From Ceratorhiza oryzae-sativae (taxonomy: Eukaryota > Basidiomycota > Agaricomycetes > Cantharellales > Ceratobasidiaceae), in contig JARWMV010000237.1 of assembly GCA_030998015.1 (NCBI GenBank), positions 992,001-1,056,000 of the forward strand: a stretch of DNA of 64,000 nt, given 5' to 3'. Shown piece after piece: positions 27,495 through 39,944 of the stretch. Position 1 is the first letter of the stretch. Each line of letters opens with the position of its first letter. The position numbers were made by a program, and so were the translations under genes. The notes below the pieces were generated by a model. That model searched no databases, was not told the origin of the DNA, and saw only the letters and a program-made list of their open reading frames with translations.

Positions 27495-30400
27495 CTAATC
27501 CGTCTTACTCAAAGCTTGCAGTTGCACGAGTTCATAGCTATAGTAGAGCGGCGATTAGCGTCTATGTTACTCAAACAGCATTGCGGAGAACTCACTATCC
27601 ACCACGAAGAGCCAGTAGCTCATCATGTGTACCAGCCTCCGACACCTTGCCATCCTTGATGTAGTAGATACGATCCGCATTCTGAATGGTCGATAGACGG
27701 TGTGCAATTGCGATAGTAGTTCGCCCCTTTGCAGCATTGTCCAAGGCAGACTGTACGACCTTTTCAGATGTTGAGTCGAGCGCAGAGGTAGCCTCATCGA
27801 GCAGGAGAACCTTGGGGTTGCGCAACAGCGCACGTGCGATCGCGATACGTTGCTTTTGGCCACCGGACAGCTGACTGCCCTTGCCACCGACCTCGGTGTC
27901 AAAGCCTTGAGGCAAGCTGTTGATAAAGTCGAGGATATTGGCATCACGGCAAGCAGCTTCGATCTCGGCCTGTGTGACCTCCTCGTGGGGCTTGCTCGCA
28001 CCCAGCAGGACGTTGAACCGGATCGTACCAGAATACAGGGTCTGAGACAAAATCGTTAGTGCACCATCCCCTCGTGAACACTGTGGCAAACCTACCGGTT
28101 CCTGGGAAACAAGCGCGATGTTCTTCCTATATTCTTGAACGTTCAACTGCGAAATATCCTGGCCATCGAGCGTGACTTTTCCAGCAAGCGGGTCGTAGAA
28201 GCGTTCAATAAGTTGAATAACAGTCGACTTGCCGCTTCCGGAAGCACCAACAAGCGCGATATAGGTGCCAGGCTCGACAACAAGGTTCAAGTTGCGGAGA
28301 ACACGAACGCCAGGGCGAGTGGGATAACGGAAGTGAATGTCCTCGAGGACAACACGGCCACGAGTAGCGACGACCTTGCCACCATCGGGAGACTCAGCAT
28401 CGATGTCAGGGCGGGAGTCGAGGAGATTGATGATATCGTTGGCAGCACCCTTGGCGGATGACATGTCTGGAACAAACATAAAGACATTTCCGGCTTGGAT
28501 GGAACCGAAAGTCGTGCTCTGTGCATATTTTATTAGCAATGAACGACGTGCAGCTAGTCGAAGCGCGTACCATCAGACAGATGAAGAAAGCCGTAGTCGT
28601 GTACTCGCGAGATCCGACGAGTTTCGAGCCGTACCAGAAGACAAGAGCAATGACGAAGAAGATCATAGACTGTGAAAGGGCATAGAAAGCGTTGCTGTAA
28701 ATCGCACTGCGGTTGGAGCGACGGAGAGGGGCCTCAAGCGACTTGCTGTAGTTGTCGCAGCAGTCCTTTTCACGAGTGAGCGAAGCTACAGTCTTGATCG
28801 AACCGGCGGCTTCACAAGCGACTTGAGCCGACTCTTCATGAGCAGCCTTGTTAGACTGGTCCTTTAAGACAACGACACGCTAAATCTAGGCATTAAAATG
28901 GGGCGGCGCAAACTCCAGGAAACGACTCACCAGACGAATATAACCGGCGGACACGACGAGCGGAATACAAGCAATGGCGACGAGCGCGAGCTTCCAACCG
29001 TAGACCAGACCAATAATTGAACCACCCAGCAAGCAAGCAATACTCTGGACAATGGCACCGAGAGTCACGCCCGCAAGACCGCTAACCTTTTGTGGGTTAT
29101 CCGAGAGCGTCGAAGTGAGGGCACCAGTCTAAAATGCACAGGTCAGTAATATGTAGAACACATGAATGAATGTACTTGCCGAATGTTTATCCTCGTCAAA
29201 CCAGCCAATGTCCTGCCTCAAGATTGCGCGGAAGCTCATCATGCGCAGCTTGCTCGTCAGACGGGCAGCCGTCATACCGAACACCAAGTTCTGGACTGCG
29301 ATTGCGATAGCCGAAAGAATCGCAATAATGAAAAACCAGAGTGCGTTACGATCACCCGCACGCCTCATAGCAGCACGATTTGGCTCGGAAAAAGCAACGA
29401 TGGCCCTGGCGTACACGATACCCATAGCAGGATAGACCAGGCCGGTGACGATAGCGGCGAAACATCCGAGGACGTAGAGGTTCTTGCTGTCGCTGTTGAT
29501 GGCACCCATGCGCTTGAAGAGATAGGTAAAGCTGTGGTCCTTGTTGCCGTAGCGGGTTCGACCCTCCTTTTCGCGAGCGGAAAGGATCTCCGAGGCGAGC
29601 GAACGGTTGCCAGTCGTGGTACGCTTGAGCGGCTCCATGTCCTCATGCGGAATGTCGACCTTGTCCGTGGCGGCAGTACCAGAGGCCTTGGTCGTCACAT
29701 CGTCATCAGAGTCAGACTGGCGAGCCTGTTCCTTTTGTTCCTCCTCACGAAGCTTCTGAGCCTCGACGAGCGTCGCATAAGGGCCGTTGGGGTTGCTGAG
29801 GAGTTCGTTGTGTGTACCTTGCTCGAGGATCCTGTAATTGGCAATTAGGAGAAGACAAATGACCAGAAATAACAACGCTCACATCCCGTCGCCCATAACA
29901 TAGATCTGATCCGCATCCTTGATAGTCGACAACCGATGGGCAATAGTGATCGTGGTTCGACCAGCGGCAGCCTTCTCAAGTGCATTCTGGACAATGCCCT
30001 CACTCTGCGTATCCAGAGCACTGGTGGCCTCATCGAGAAGCAAAACCTTGGGATCCGAGACAATCGCACGGGCAATGGCAATGCGCTGCTTCTGGCCACC
30101 GCTCAGCAAAAATCCACGCTCGCCAACCATGGTGTTCCAGCCGTCGGGCAAACGCTCGATAAACTCGCGGGCGTTGGATCGCTCACAGGCCTCGGTGACA
30201 AGACGACGACGTTCAGCAATGGCCTTCTCCTCGCCGCGCTCGGAACCACGAACAACCCAGTCGTATTTGCCACCAACGAGACCATGTGCGACGTTCTCCT
30301 CGATAGTGGTAGCGAACAACACGGTTCCTGCGATACGAGACCAATCTGGGAACGAAGCCAGCGGACGTTGAGGTCCTTGAGGTCCACACCGTCTAGAAGA

Positions 30401-32000
30401 ACCGAGCCGGAGAGCGGGTCATAGAAGCGTTCGACAAGGGAATGATGGTACTCTTGCCAGATCCGCTAGCGCCGACGAGTGCGGCGGTCTTGCCAGCCTC
30501 GAACGTAAGGGTCAAGTCCTTGAGAATGCGGACGTCTGGGCGCGAAGGGTAGTTGAACTTGACATTGCGAAGCTCGATCTTTCCTGGTCCTGCGGTCTCG
30601 GGCTTAAGGCCGGCATCGGAAAGAGAGTCAATGGGAGGAACGCGGTCGATAGTCTGGAAGAGCTTGGCAGCTGCTCCGCGGGCTTGGGAAATCGCCTGTT
30701 GCTCGGGAGCAAGCATGGCAAGCGAGAACGAACCGATGAGAATGGCAATAAAGACGTTCACAACCTTTCCGGCGTCGGCTAAATAATCGCATGAGAAGAC
30801 TGCAATCGTTTGAGGCTGAGTGGCTTACCATGGCCCTGCAGGATGAGCGTAGTTCCAAAGCTGAAAGTGAGACCATATGCGCCATAGATGACGAAGAAGA
30901 AAATTCCGAGACCACATCCCTGGATGACAGCCGCCTTGTTGTCAAACTTGTCGGCCTTTTTCATAAAGACATCGTAGCGGCCGGCCAGAGTCTCCTGGGT
31001 TCCGAAGGCGTGAGCTGTGCGAACGGTGGAAATAACTTCTTCGGCCAGAGTTCCTCCTCCAGAGCTGACGGCTTGGAGCGAAAGTTGCATGTAGGTCGAG
31101 ACGAACTTATTCATCAATGCACCTGTGATGGCAATGCATGGCAGGATGGACGAGCAGGCCAAGGCAAGTTGCCAACAACGAATATAAGCCACTTGAAGGA
31201 TGTCAGTCCTGGTGGTAATCGCTCATTACATTATACTCACAAATGAAACCCGTGAAGAAAGCACCCAAGTAGCTGATGACCAGGGGTACCTTTTCGGAAA
31301 TACCCTGCTGGACGAGATGAGTGTCGGTCTGGATCCGAGTGGCAACTTCTCCGGCACCAAGGTTATCGAAGTAGGCAATGTCCTGTCGGAGAACAGCCTG
31401 GAGGTAGCGCTCACGGATGCGCTTCGAGTTGACCTCCCCAGTGTAGATCCAGAAGTACATGTACACAAATGTGCAAGCGAACATGCCGATACCTTGATGC
31501 ATTGTCAGTGATGAACGGCAGGACAGAGTGTGAGTGCGTACCGATGAATACGAGGTAGAGCGCATCCTTGGCTGCCTCTTTTTCGAAAAACTCCCTGGCG
31601 GTCTGGATGTTAGCTGGGTCGCCGTCAATAATAGCTTTCGTAAAGTCGACAAAGCTCTGAGTGAGGCGACCAAAGAGAAGGGACATGAGGGGCTGGGCAG
31701 CACCTGGATGACGTTCAGGGTCAGCTCCGATCACACAAACAACAATCCGAACCCACCTGCCGCAGCAGCAGCGACGAGCCCGATGGCATTGAGTGTGAGC
31801 TCGAACGGCGTGGAGAAGCGGAAGAGGCTGGTGAAGGACGCAGGAGCGACGGCTGGCTCAGTCTGGGTGGCCGACTGGACCTCGACCGCCTTTTCCTTTT
31901 CTGCGGCGCCCGTTTCCTTGCGGCCAAACCATTTGTGCTTGGGCTGAGCGGCATCAACTGTGCTGTGGTCGGCACTGTGACGCTTCTCGTCGTCGGCCAT
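27495..32000 (-). CDS. full-size ABCB (MDR/Ste6-type) ABC transporter, two frameshifts in NBD1
   Basis: Start ATG 32000 ([20 protein letters not shown]); final exon ends [12 protein letters not shown], stop 27495-27497. The layout is TMD1-NBD1-linker-TMD2-NBD2. NBD1 shows [22 protein letters not shown] and [16 protein letters not shown]2 shows [32 protein letters not shown] and the same Walker B. Transmembrane segments include [24 protein letters not shown] and [16 protein letters not shown]. Relatives export hydrophobic drugs or peptide pheromones at the plasma membrane. Between Walker A and the Q-loop of NBD1 the frame shifts twice (near 30434 and 30322). Each shift equals one missing G in a GG pair, so the deposited sequence does not encode NBD1 intact. 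A 54-nt stop-free intron splits the NBD2 Q-loop region. Substrate unknown. Confidence 0.92.
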
Positions 32001-33920
32001 GGCGAAAAAAGAAAGAGCAGATAGGGGATGAAGCTTGTTTTCCGTGCCTTGGGCTTAAATACATTACCGGGGCCCGGAGCGCGGGTGTTGGAAATCCTCG
32101 CGGACGTTCGCGGTTAATGGCTGGTTCTCGCCCAGAACCCACTCACAAGATTTGACCCGACTTGCCCTCGGTGAGGTGTGGAACCCGGGAGTTCGGGGTG
32201 ACTCGATTTTCATGTCCTCACAGGCACCTTTTCCCTGCGGCGTCAAGCCGTCCCCCAAATAGCGCATACACCAAGTGCTGGGCTCGCAGTTCCGCAGTGC
32301 ACGTATGCAGCGTAGACGTGCGCTTTCTGGATCATTCCACGTCAGCTTATTAACCGGGTTCCATAGCGATTCCATATGGTCACCCCCTGGATCTTTATCG
32401 GAGCGCATACGTATGCCCTGCCGGTTTGTATACGCTTGGCACAAATCATCGTCCGCTGCGCAAACTGCGCTGGTCGTCTTGGTTCCCCCCACGCTCCCCT
32501 GGTGCGAGCCGTTTCGGTCACGATCTCGCCAAGAGCTCGGCTCGATGACGTGCGTGTATGCAGCTTGCAATCTCGATTCACGCCATTGGGCATATCCACC
32601 GCGACGACGTTCTCGTGGGCCATGTATATCGGACGTTAGGAACCTCCGCGCGGGGGATCCGCGCGTCTCGCACCCATCGGCAATGCGGGGTGCCCGAGCC
32701 AACTGGGGAGTCTAACCACGGTGTAACGTAACACCGGCCGTGGGTCGGCCTGAACACATGTTGAATCTAGAGAACCATAGAAACACGTAGGAGATTGTCG
32801 ATCAAGGACCGCGAACCGTGACTCGATTGTGTCGAAGCCTTCTCTCGTTGCAATCGAGGTGATTCACTTGGGCGTTTGCTCGTGGTGCTGATGGGGCCCA
32901 CGCATATACAAACCTGTCCCCACTCAACACGATGTGCCTGTGGAAAATTCTGCCAGGGGAGGCTCGGCATCAAAGGATATGACAACAAGGAATGCATGCG
33001 GGCCGAGAAAACACGTAGGGCGTCCTTGGCGACAATACAGCCGAAAACGCACTTAAGCCCCTTGGTAACCCGTGCCTGTCAAGTTAAAAATGAAATAGAG
33101 ATTAAGCAATGATTAGGTTACAACTTTGAGCGCGAGTCGGGGCTAGATTTCGGCAGAGTTGGACGGGCAGACTCCCAGCAATGGGCGCTTTCTGAACGGC
33201 AAGTGGCATCGGCTGGGTTTATGCATCATGTGGGAACCAAAGTAAACAAACACTATCGACCGCGCCCACTAGATAGTTTGTTCTTCCCCACTATTCTGAA
33301 CTGAACCAGGTAAATGCCTGTATCCGTTTTATCAGCGGCGCCCGTGTGCATGCTCGGAGTGAGCCGAGCGCGCAGTTACTAGTACGGCAGGGTTCGTAAG
33401 CATTTCTCGTCTTGACGTTCTTACATGCAGTTTTTCACACCCGTTAGACGAATACAGGGTTACAAGTAGATCGCTGTCATAAGCTACCGGTACATTTTCA
33501 ATGGGTCACTTACACCAAGCTGGGATTGTTACTATGCTATCTTCAGGTTTCCTGGTTGACGAGCGCTCAATGGCCACTAAAATCAACTTACAGCTCTGGG
33601 CGCATCTCAAGGGCTACCTGGGCTGGTCATTTGCCAATCACTGCCCTTTGGAATAGAGCAGTCGTCAAAATATCGAAACGGGACTGCAAGCCACTTCAAA
33701 AGGGCCCTGAATGTAGGGGCCATATATTTATAACACGGTTTTCCACGCGGTGTTCATACCTCTTCGTAAGAGCACTGCCTATCACGCAGATCACTTCCGG
33801 CCAGTCTACGTTTGTTGTCTAAATGGTCTCATGATTGCGCTGGTCATATATTAGCTTCTCTCGCAAGATAGAATCAAGCATTAGCGGTGCAACAATATTA
33901 TCGCTTGTAAAATGAATAAA

Positions 33921-33943
33921 CAAAAACAAAAACAAAAACAAAA
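33921..33943. repeat. short (CAAAAA)n tandem repeat
   Basis: Nearly four copies of CAAAAA in a row in an AT-rich context. A simple-sequence microsatellite, useful mainly as a marker. Confidence 0.8.
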
Positions 33944-34029
33944 GATAACAAATGTCAGTACAGGATGTGCCATCTATCATGCGGAGCAGCCTGGTCACCG
34001 CAAAGCTCACGAAAAGGGGCGAAATAAAG

Positions 34030-34262
34030 ATCACGTGACTTTTTGCATACATATTTAAAGACCTGCACGAACACACGGCCGAACCGGTCAAAAACAACAC
34101 ACAAACACGCCCTAGGGCAAAACAAGAACGGGGCACGAGGGGGCGGAACGGGGGACAGAGGTAGAACGGCCCGGATCACGTGACATCTATCGCCCCCTAT
34201 CCTGCCACTCTCCCAGCTATTCACACCCGTTCCGTTTTCGTCCTTGGACAGGGTATATAATC
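34030..34262. promoter_or_regulatory. promoter-like stretch without an obvious gene
   Basis: Two ATCACGTGAC motifs (CACGTG at 34032-34037 and 34177-34182) lie 145 bp apart. The second is followed about 70 bases later by GGGTATATAATCTG. No convincing coding sequence follows in the next 500 bases. It could drive a non-coding RNA or a gene I failed to assemble, or be a decayed promoter. Confidence 0.3.
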
Positions 34263-37011
34263 TGCTACGAGAAGCGGAAAATTAACCCAAAGATTCCATA
34301 TCTAATCCTCTATTTAGCTATTTCGTTCTCTTGCTATTCAAGCATAGCCAAACCGGAACTATTATGATGTGGCGCCACTACTCATCACATCTGCTATACC
34401 CTTTGAATGCCATAGTTGGCGAGTAAAATGTTTGTGGAACTCTAATAGTAATTACTGAAGACCTGTCTAGGCTGGCTAACGCAGCGAACCGGACAGTTGA
34501 CCGTCGGTATGAGGTGAGCATCCATTTTCTTATCGAAAGGTCCAACCAAAATTTGAAAAGTGATGCGCCAGTGGAGGCTTTGGGGATATCCCAGTCATTC
34601 GCCGGCTCATCAGTGAAGACTCTTGGGCATACGCACGGACTGGATTGTACTCCGACAGCTCGGTGCGCCGCAGTTGACAACTCATTAGCTTACCGTGCTA
34701 CACCTCGGACCGGACCAGGTATGATATGTATGCCTTTTTATGATGCTGATCTTGATACGTACCGATTTTCCATTCTACTTGTCCCTACTTAGGAACACTC
34801 CTTTCTTACACATTCCTATCGTTCACTGCCGACCCCAAAATCATTAGCTCAATCTCGGGATACCAGATCCTTCAACCTTCAATCGCCGGCAAGCTTTTTG
34901 AAAGCTTTCGGGCACATTGAAATTAAAATATATTCCTCTATCCCATGCCACAGTCGTCACGGCGTCGGAAACGACTGGTCTGTGCATGATGTTTACGCGT
35001 GTTAGCTCAGTGGCGTTGGTTCCGCATTTATTGAAGGAGGTTTCAGTGTATGGATAGCATGTGCCTGTTTCCTTTATCCAACTATGCTACCCGGACGGCT
35101 AGTATTGCGCGCTTCAGCCTAACACGACTACTGTCAATACTTGGTGAGTTGAATGAGTCGAGTTGGTTGGATGTACTCTAATCTCATTTTAGATTATTCT
35201 GTGCACGAAATCCAACCAACCCGGAACTATCAGCAGGATACCTTGCACCATACCGTCTTTTTCATCACTCTGTACTTTGTCAACTATGTCATGAGTGCGG
35301 GTTTCTACATGTGTAAAACCAATCGCGCTTGCTGCATTACTACATCCATTTGCAAATCTGGTTTCTCCGAACCAACCGTACCACTGGAGAGTGAGCCTCG
35401 CCGTTCGCCTAGCTATCCACCATCTCAAATCGCTCACCCTACCACTTCCCCACTATCACACCCACCGAGATCGGTACATTGTCGTTGGCAGATCCACAGG
35501 GTATACCTTGGGTACAACCTTACAAATTGGAGGGTTCGAATGAGGATTAGCCTTTAGGCTCGCTATCGATTGCTGATACTAAGGAACCGCTCGTTTCCCC
35601 TATCCGGCTGGGCGAATCCTAAGGGTGATAGGATGAAGGCAGCAACAGTACGTGTGTAGGCAAGGTTAGAGAAATCAACGAGGGAGTTGGAGGGAAGTCT
35701 GAAGGAGTACTGTATTTTGTTGAGACACCGGAAAAGCGAGCAAGGTAACCGATCGTTCATCGGCTGGAGGGCGTGTGCGAGGTTTCACCCTTCTGTGACG
35801 TCTTATAACCATGGCTATTCTCCGCCCGAGTCCGCCCGGAATTACTGGGCTGCTAGACTACGATGTCTTTTCGCTTTTTTTATAGGCCATACGCTGGTAG
35901 GCTTTTTTTCACAACAGTTTCGGCACGAGGATAGATGTGTATAAGATATACTGTCGGTGCGGGTGAAATTTGTGATGATTTTGATCGAATATATGCGCGC
36001 CATATTTGAGCCACCCAGATCAACGGAGGCAAAGGGCTACGAGGTTTCGAATAAGAGGAGGTATAAAGCTACAATAGACACGAGGAGGGACAGTGTCACT
36101 ACCCGTTTCGCAAAACAGATGGTGGCAAGCTGTGGCTATCTCAAGATCACAGGTAAGCCCGGATCAGATCAGCGAGCATGGCCTATTCCTTCGCAGTGGA
36201 GGATTGGCAGACAGCTCGTTGCAATTCAGGTTCCAATAGGGGTATTTGAGCTCATTCATTAAGTGATGGTGTGGAATACAGGGGAAGTAGGATAAAAAGT
36301 CGCACGAGGGGGGTCCGACACAAGTGCAAACGTACAAAAAGCTCATCATAACTGAATAGGACAATGCGAACCGGGGGCATGCGCGCCTAACGAAAGCATC
36401 CACGAACAACGCTTATTTATTGTTCAGCCGGTGCGTCATATAGCCGCGTTTTGCCCGCACGAGAGGCGTATTCGCTTGTGAGACAGACGAAATGAGCATC
36501 GCGGGCACGGTCAGGTGACGGCCACGAGGCCACGATCCGAGATGAAGGTGTCTTCTCGCGACGATGGGCTGCAGCGTGTGTTGGAGTGCGCACAGCCCGG
36601 AGCAAGCACCCCTAAACGCGGGCCGAGCGGATTGACGTACGGGGCGAATCTGCGAATCTGGGATAATGTCTAGAATGTGTGTCGATGTCCAGAACGCGCA
36701 TCATTCTCGATCTCGATGCTCCTATGGGCCAGGTGGGAACGCGCGAGGAAACAGGGGCTCTGAATGAGAACCGGCCACGAGGTGTGTTCGATGGAATCGA
36801 GTGCTGGAAAGGCAAAGGCGATACAACACCCGGAAAATGTTGCTGAGACGCGCGAGTTTGAGTTGGCGAGCGAGCGGACAGCCACATCGCGCCCAGTTTG
36901 GCCGGAAGCGCCCCTCCACTGGGACTTGTGATTTGTCCAAAACTTTGAGAAACTAATCGTATCACTTGGATATTACCACGATCCCCCTCTCCCCTCCATC
37001 TAGCTTTCACG

Positions 37012-39480
37012 ATGCCCCTGCCCTCGCTCCCCCCCGAGCTCAAGCCCGTCGCGCCGTTCATGCAGCGAGCAGAGGAGATGAGAAGCAAGGACCCAGTCAT
37101 CTCGTTCTGGTCAGTAGTGGCAACTCTCCCTCGTTGCTGCGGCTTGCTCATGTCGATTCCAGGTGTGAATACTATGTGGTCAAGAAAGGCCTTAGCCTCA
37201 GGCAGTCGTCCGAGTCACGAAACTTCTTGCTCCAGCTCATGGACTCGCTCGAGGCCACCAAGAAGGCTTTGGCCGATCGTGAGGCCATCAACAACGACGA
37301 TGCCGGCCACCTGTATGTCGAGACCTTTGCGGACAGGGTGAGTGTATGTATCCGTCCCTTGGACAACGCTAACTCGGTTCTAGATATTCCTCATGGCCGA
37401 TGAAGAGGACAGGCGGGGCGCGACCGCTCGGTCTACGGCCAAGAAATTCCTCGCGGCCGGTCAGTTCTATGATATTCTATCCGTGTTCGAAGGGACAAAG
37501 CAGACATCGGGCCCAAAGACGAGCGAGAAGCGGACGTACGCGGTATGTCCAAAAACGTATCGCCATCTCCCCCCCCCTGACTCCCTCCTCTTCCTTCCCA
37601 CAGAAATGGCGGGCTACAGAGATATCCAAGGCCTTTAGGGATAACCGCACACCACCCCCACCCCCGTCTCCCATCAACAAGGCAGCCTCGCCGCTTCCGG
37701 GCTCCTCGCATCTGACGGATCCGAACGCCTCCCAGACACTTACCGCGTCCTCGGTCTCGTCCCTTCCTCCACCGGGAACATCGTCTACGCCCCCACCACT
37801 TACTGCGCGCAGCCCAACTGCCCAATCACCGACTCATGCCCCAACCACAATCACTATTACGTCTCCAGGGCCCGCGAGTGGAACGGCCAGCCCGGGTGGC
37901 AGCGGCAGCGGAACGCCCCATCGGCGACGAGCCTCGGACGTGTCGGCCTCGACTCCTACGCGTTTGGCGGTCGGGGTGAGCCCGGCGTGGAGTACTCGGG
38001 TTCAGGCCACGCCTGGCCCGCCGACGAACGGGGTGCGACCACGCGAGTCGAGCCCGGCCAAGGACAAGCGGATACGGAGAGGGTTGAGTAGTTTAAGTCG
38101 CCGTGCTGATAGTGGTCTGAACGAAGAAGATAGTTCGACGGACCCCGGAACGGAGGATGACGACAGTGCGGCTGGCAGTGGAGGAGTCAATGGATCAAGC
38201 AGAAGACTATTCAACGCTCCAGAAAACGGACACGAGGCAAATGGCGAGGGTTGGAGCAATGGTGCTGGATGGGACGTTCGTCAGGTGAGTTGGTCCATGA
38301 CGAGCGTTTTACATATTTTTCATCGGTTTTCATTTTATTTTAGGCAAGTCTTGCCGTTCAACCTCCAGAAAGTCGACAATCGAGCTTTGTTCAACAGCCG
38401 GCAGACGTGAGTCTGCCAGTAAGCCCACCGGTCACTGGTCCTGCGGCACAGATCTTGAGCAGCCCCACATCTTCCAACTTTAGCAATGGCCCGCCTACAC
38501 TCATGTCCGGTCCTGTACAACATATTCAATATGGGTCGGCTTCTTCTTCACAGTCATCTTCGCGTCATACGTCACCCAAGTCTGCAGAACCCGCGATTCC
38601 TCAAACGCCTGGCAAGCAATCCTCGCCTATATCCTCGTACTCCACTCCTGGGCGAGCGTCGCCTCCGAGCATACCCCCTGCATCGGTCGCGACTCCCTCG
38701 TCTTCGCACTCGAGCATTACGCCCACTGGGTCTCCTGCTGCGACTGCGGACTCGCCTGCTACCACCCCTACCAGCGGGCCTACTATTACTGTATCTGGAC
38801 AGCAGCCCACGTCGTTGGTCTTACCTCCTCGTCGTGTTCATTTTTCGGGGTCCACTGTTGGGGGTTTGAGTAGCGTCGCATCATCAGAGGCGTCTTCTTC
38901 ACCCTACTCTTCACCTGGTCATACTCCAACCGAGCTCCCGCCGAACCATATGCCACTCCAAATTACCGGCCCTCCACCCAATATCAGTCCAACGCATTCA
39001 AGGCACTACGAGCCTACGCCACGCGCGCCTGCGGCTATACTCCCTCCGCCTGACCTATCTCCTGATTCGATCTTGCCGCCTTTGTCCAGCGCACTTGTCC
39101 GACCTCAGTCGTACCAAAACCCACGTGGAGTGGTGTCAGGCGTGGTATACCCGACTGCATCGGCCCCTCCGTACCCCGAGCCGACTTACAATCCCCCACC
39201 GCTCTTGCATCATTCGCACCAGCCCCATCACCAGCACTCTTCCTCTCAATCCCTCGTGCATGTTCCACAAGCTCAGTCACAGGGAGGCAGCGGCGGGTAC
39301 TCGTACGTGCCTGCGACGCCCGCAACTCCGCCCCTTCCTTTGACCATCTCCAGTTCGGCTACCCAGCGCGCGCAGAAGCATGCCAAGTTTGCAATCTCAG
39401 CGTTAGATTATGACGATTTGGAAACCGCCCGCAAGGAGTTGATGAATGCGCTTGCGATTGTGAATGGGCGAGCGGGGTAA
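37012..39480 (+). CDS. VTA1: Vta1/LIP5 homologue, ESCRT-III/Vps4 regulator, with very long disordered linker
   Basis: Exons 37012-37109, 37163-37337, 37384-37542, 37604-38284 and 38344-39480 give 749 residues with all junctions in frame. The N-terminal tandem MIT-like part reads LPPELKPVAPFMQRAEEMRS, then DPVISFWCEYYVVKKGLSLR and FLMADEEDRRGATARSTAKK. It ends with the helix KWRATEISKAFRDNRTPPPP. The last 40 residues form the VSL domain (AQKHAKFAISALDYDDLETA, then RKELMNALAIVNG). VSL stimulates the Vps4 ATPase, and the N-terminal part binds ESCRT-III tails during endosomal sorting. Yeast Vta1 has about 330 residues. Here roughly 500 residues of Pro/Ser/Thr-rich sequence separate the two ends. 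A T-rich 3' region follows. Confidence 0.92.
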
Positions 39481-39944
39481 ACGGGACGTGTGTACATGAT
39501 TTCTCGTTATGACCCTGTGCGCTCGGTTGGGCGCTATTATGGATCTCAGTCGTCTTCCCATTTGCCCGCCAGTGTTGTTTTATTACGTACTTTCTACTAG
39601 CCAAGTAGCTCATGGTTTTGAGTCACATTTACACCTTTTTTCTCTTTTTTCTAGGCCGGGCCCATAATTTCATTCCAAGCATCCACAATTACTGCTTGTC
39701 CTTCTGCACAATTTCCTTTTTTACTTTATGTCCGTAGTCTATGACTGTCTGATTTGGGGGCGAGGTGTTTGGATTTGTTGGTAATGAAACTAAAGTTGGA
39801 TGAACACACGAGTGCCCGTAACGGGGGATTGGTAGCGAAGAATTGAATTATTTACACAAGTTTTTATTTTATGGTGTGTTACACCAAATAAGACGCACTT
39901 GAGAACAAACAAGCCAGTCCTCTTGGCCTCAACAATGATCGTGT
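39481..39944. other. convergent 3' regions of VTA1 and GUT2
   Basis: T-rich on the plus strand to about 39740, then A/T-rich toward the GUT2 stop. This is consistent with two facing 3' untranslated regions. No gene seen. Confidence 0.5.

Larger units (their letters stand above)
32001..37011. other. 5-kb gene-poor region
   Basis: No gene could be supported between the ABC transporter start and VTA1. A 212-codon minus-strand frame (32064-32702) sits in the ABC promoter, has no motif and overlaps open frames on the other strand. The region holds a (CAAAAA) repeat near 33.92 kb and a promoter-like stretch with two CACGTG sites and a TATATAA at 34.03-34.26 kb. Scattered short frames around 35.1-36.3 kb are without resemblance to known families. 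It may contain old, decayed insertions, but I see no terminal repeats. Confidence 0.45.

Noticed and set aside
30318..30440. Programmed ribosomal frameshifting in the ABC transporter
   Set aside because: No slippery heptamer or pseudoknot-like structure is evident, and the same type of break occurs in unrelated genes, which favours sequence error.
32064..32702. 212-codon open frame on the minus strand upstream of the ABC transporter
   Set aside because: No motif and highly mixed composition. It overlaps other open frames on both strands and covers the ABC promoter, so it is likely a chance frame in GC-rich DNA.
34995..35045. tRNA-like A-box (TTAGCTCAGTGGCG)
   Set aside because: No matching B-box (GGTTCGANTCC) at the right distance and no acceptor-stem pairing, so it is not called as a tRNA or SINE.
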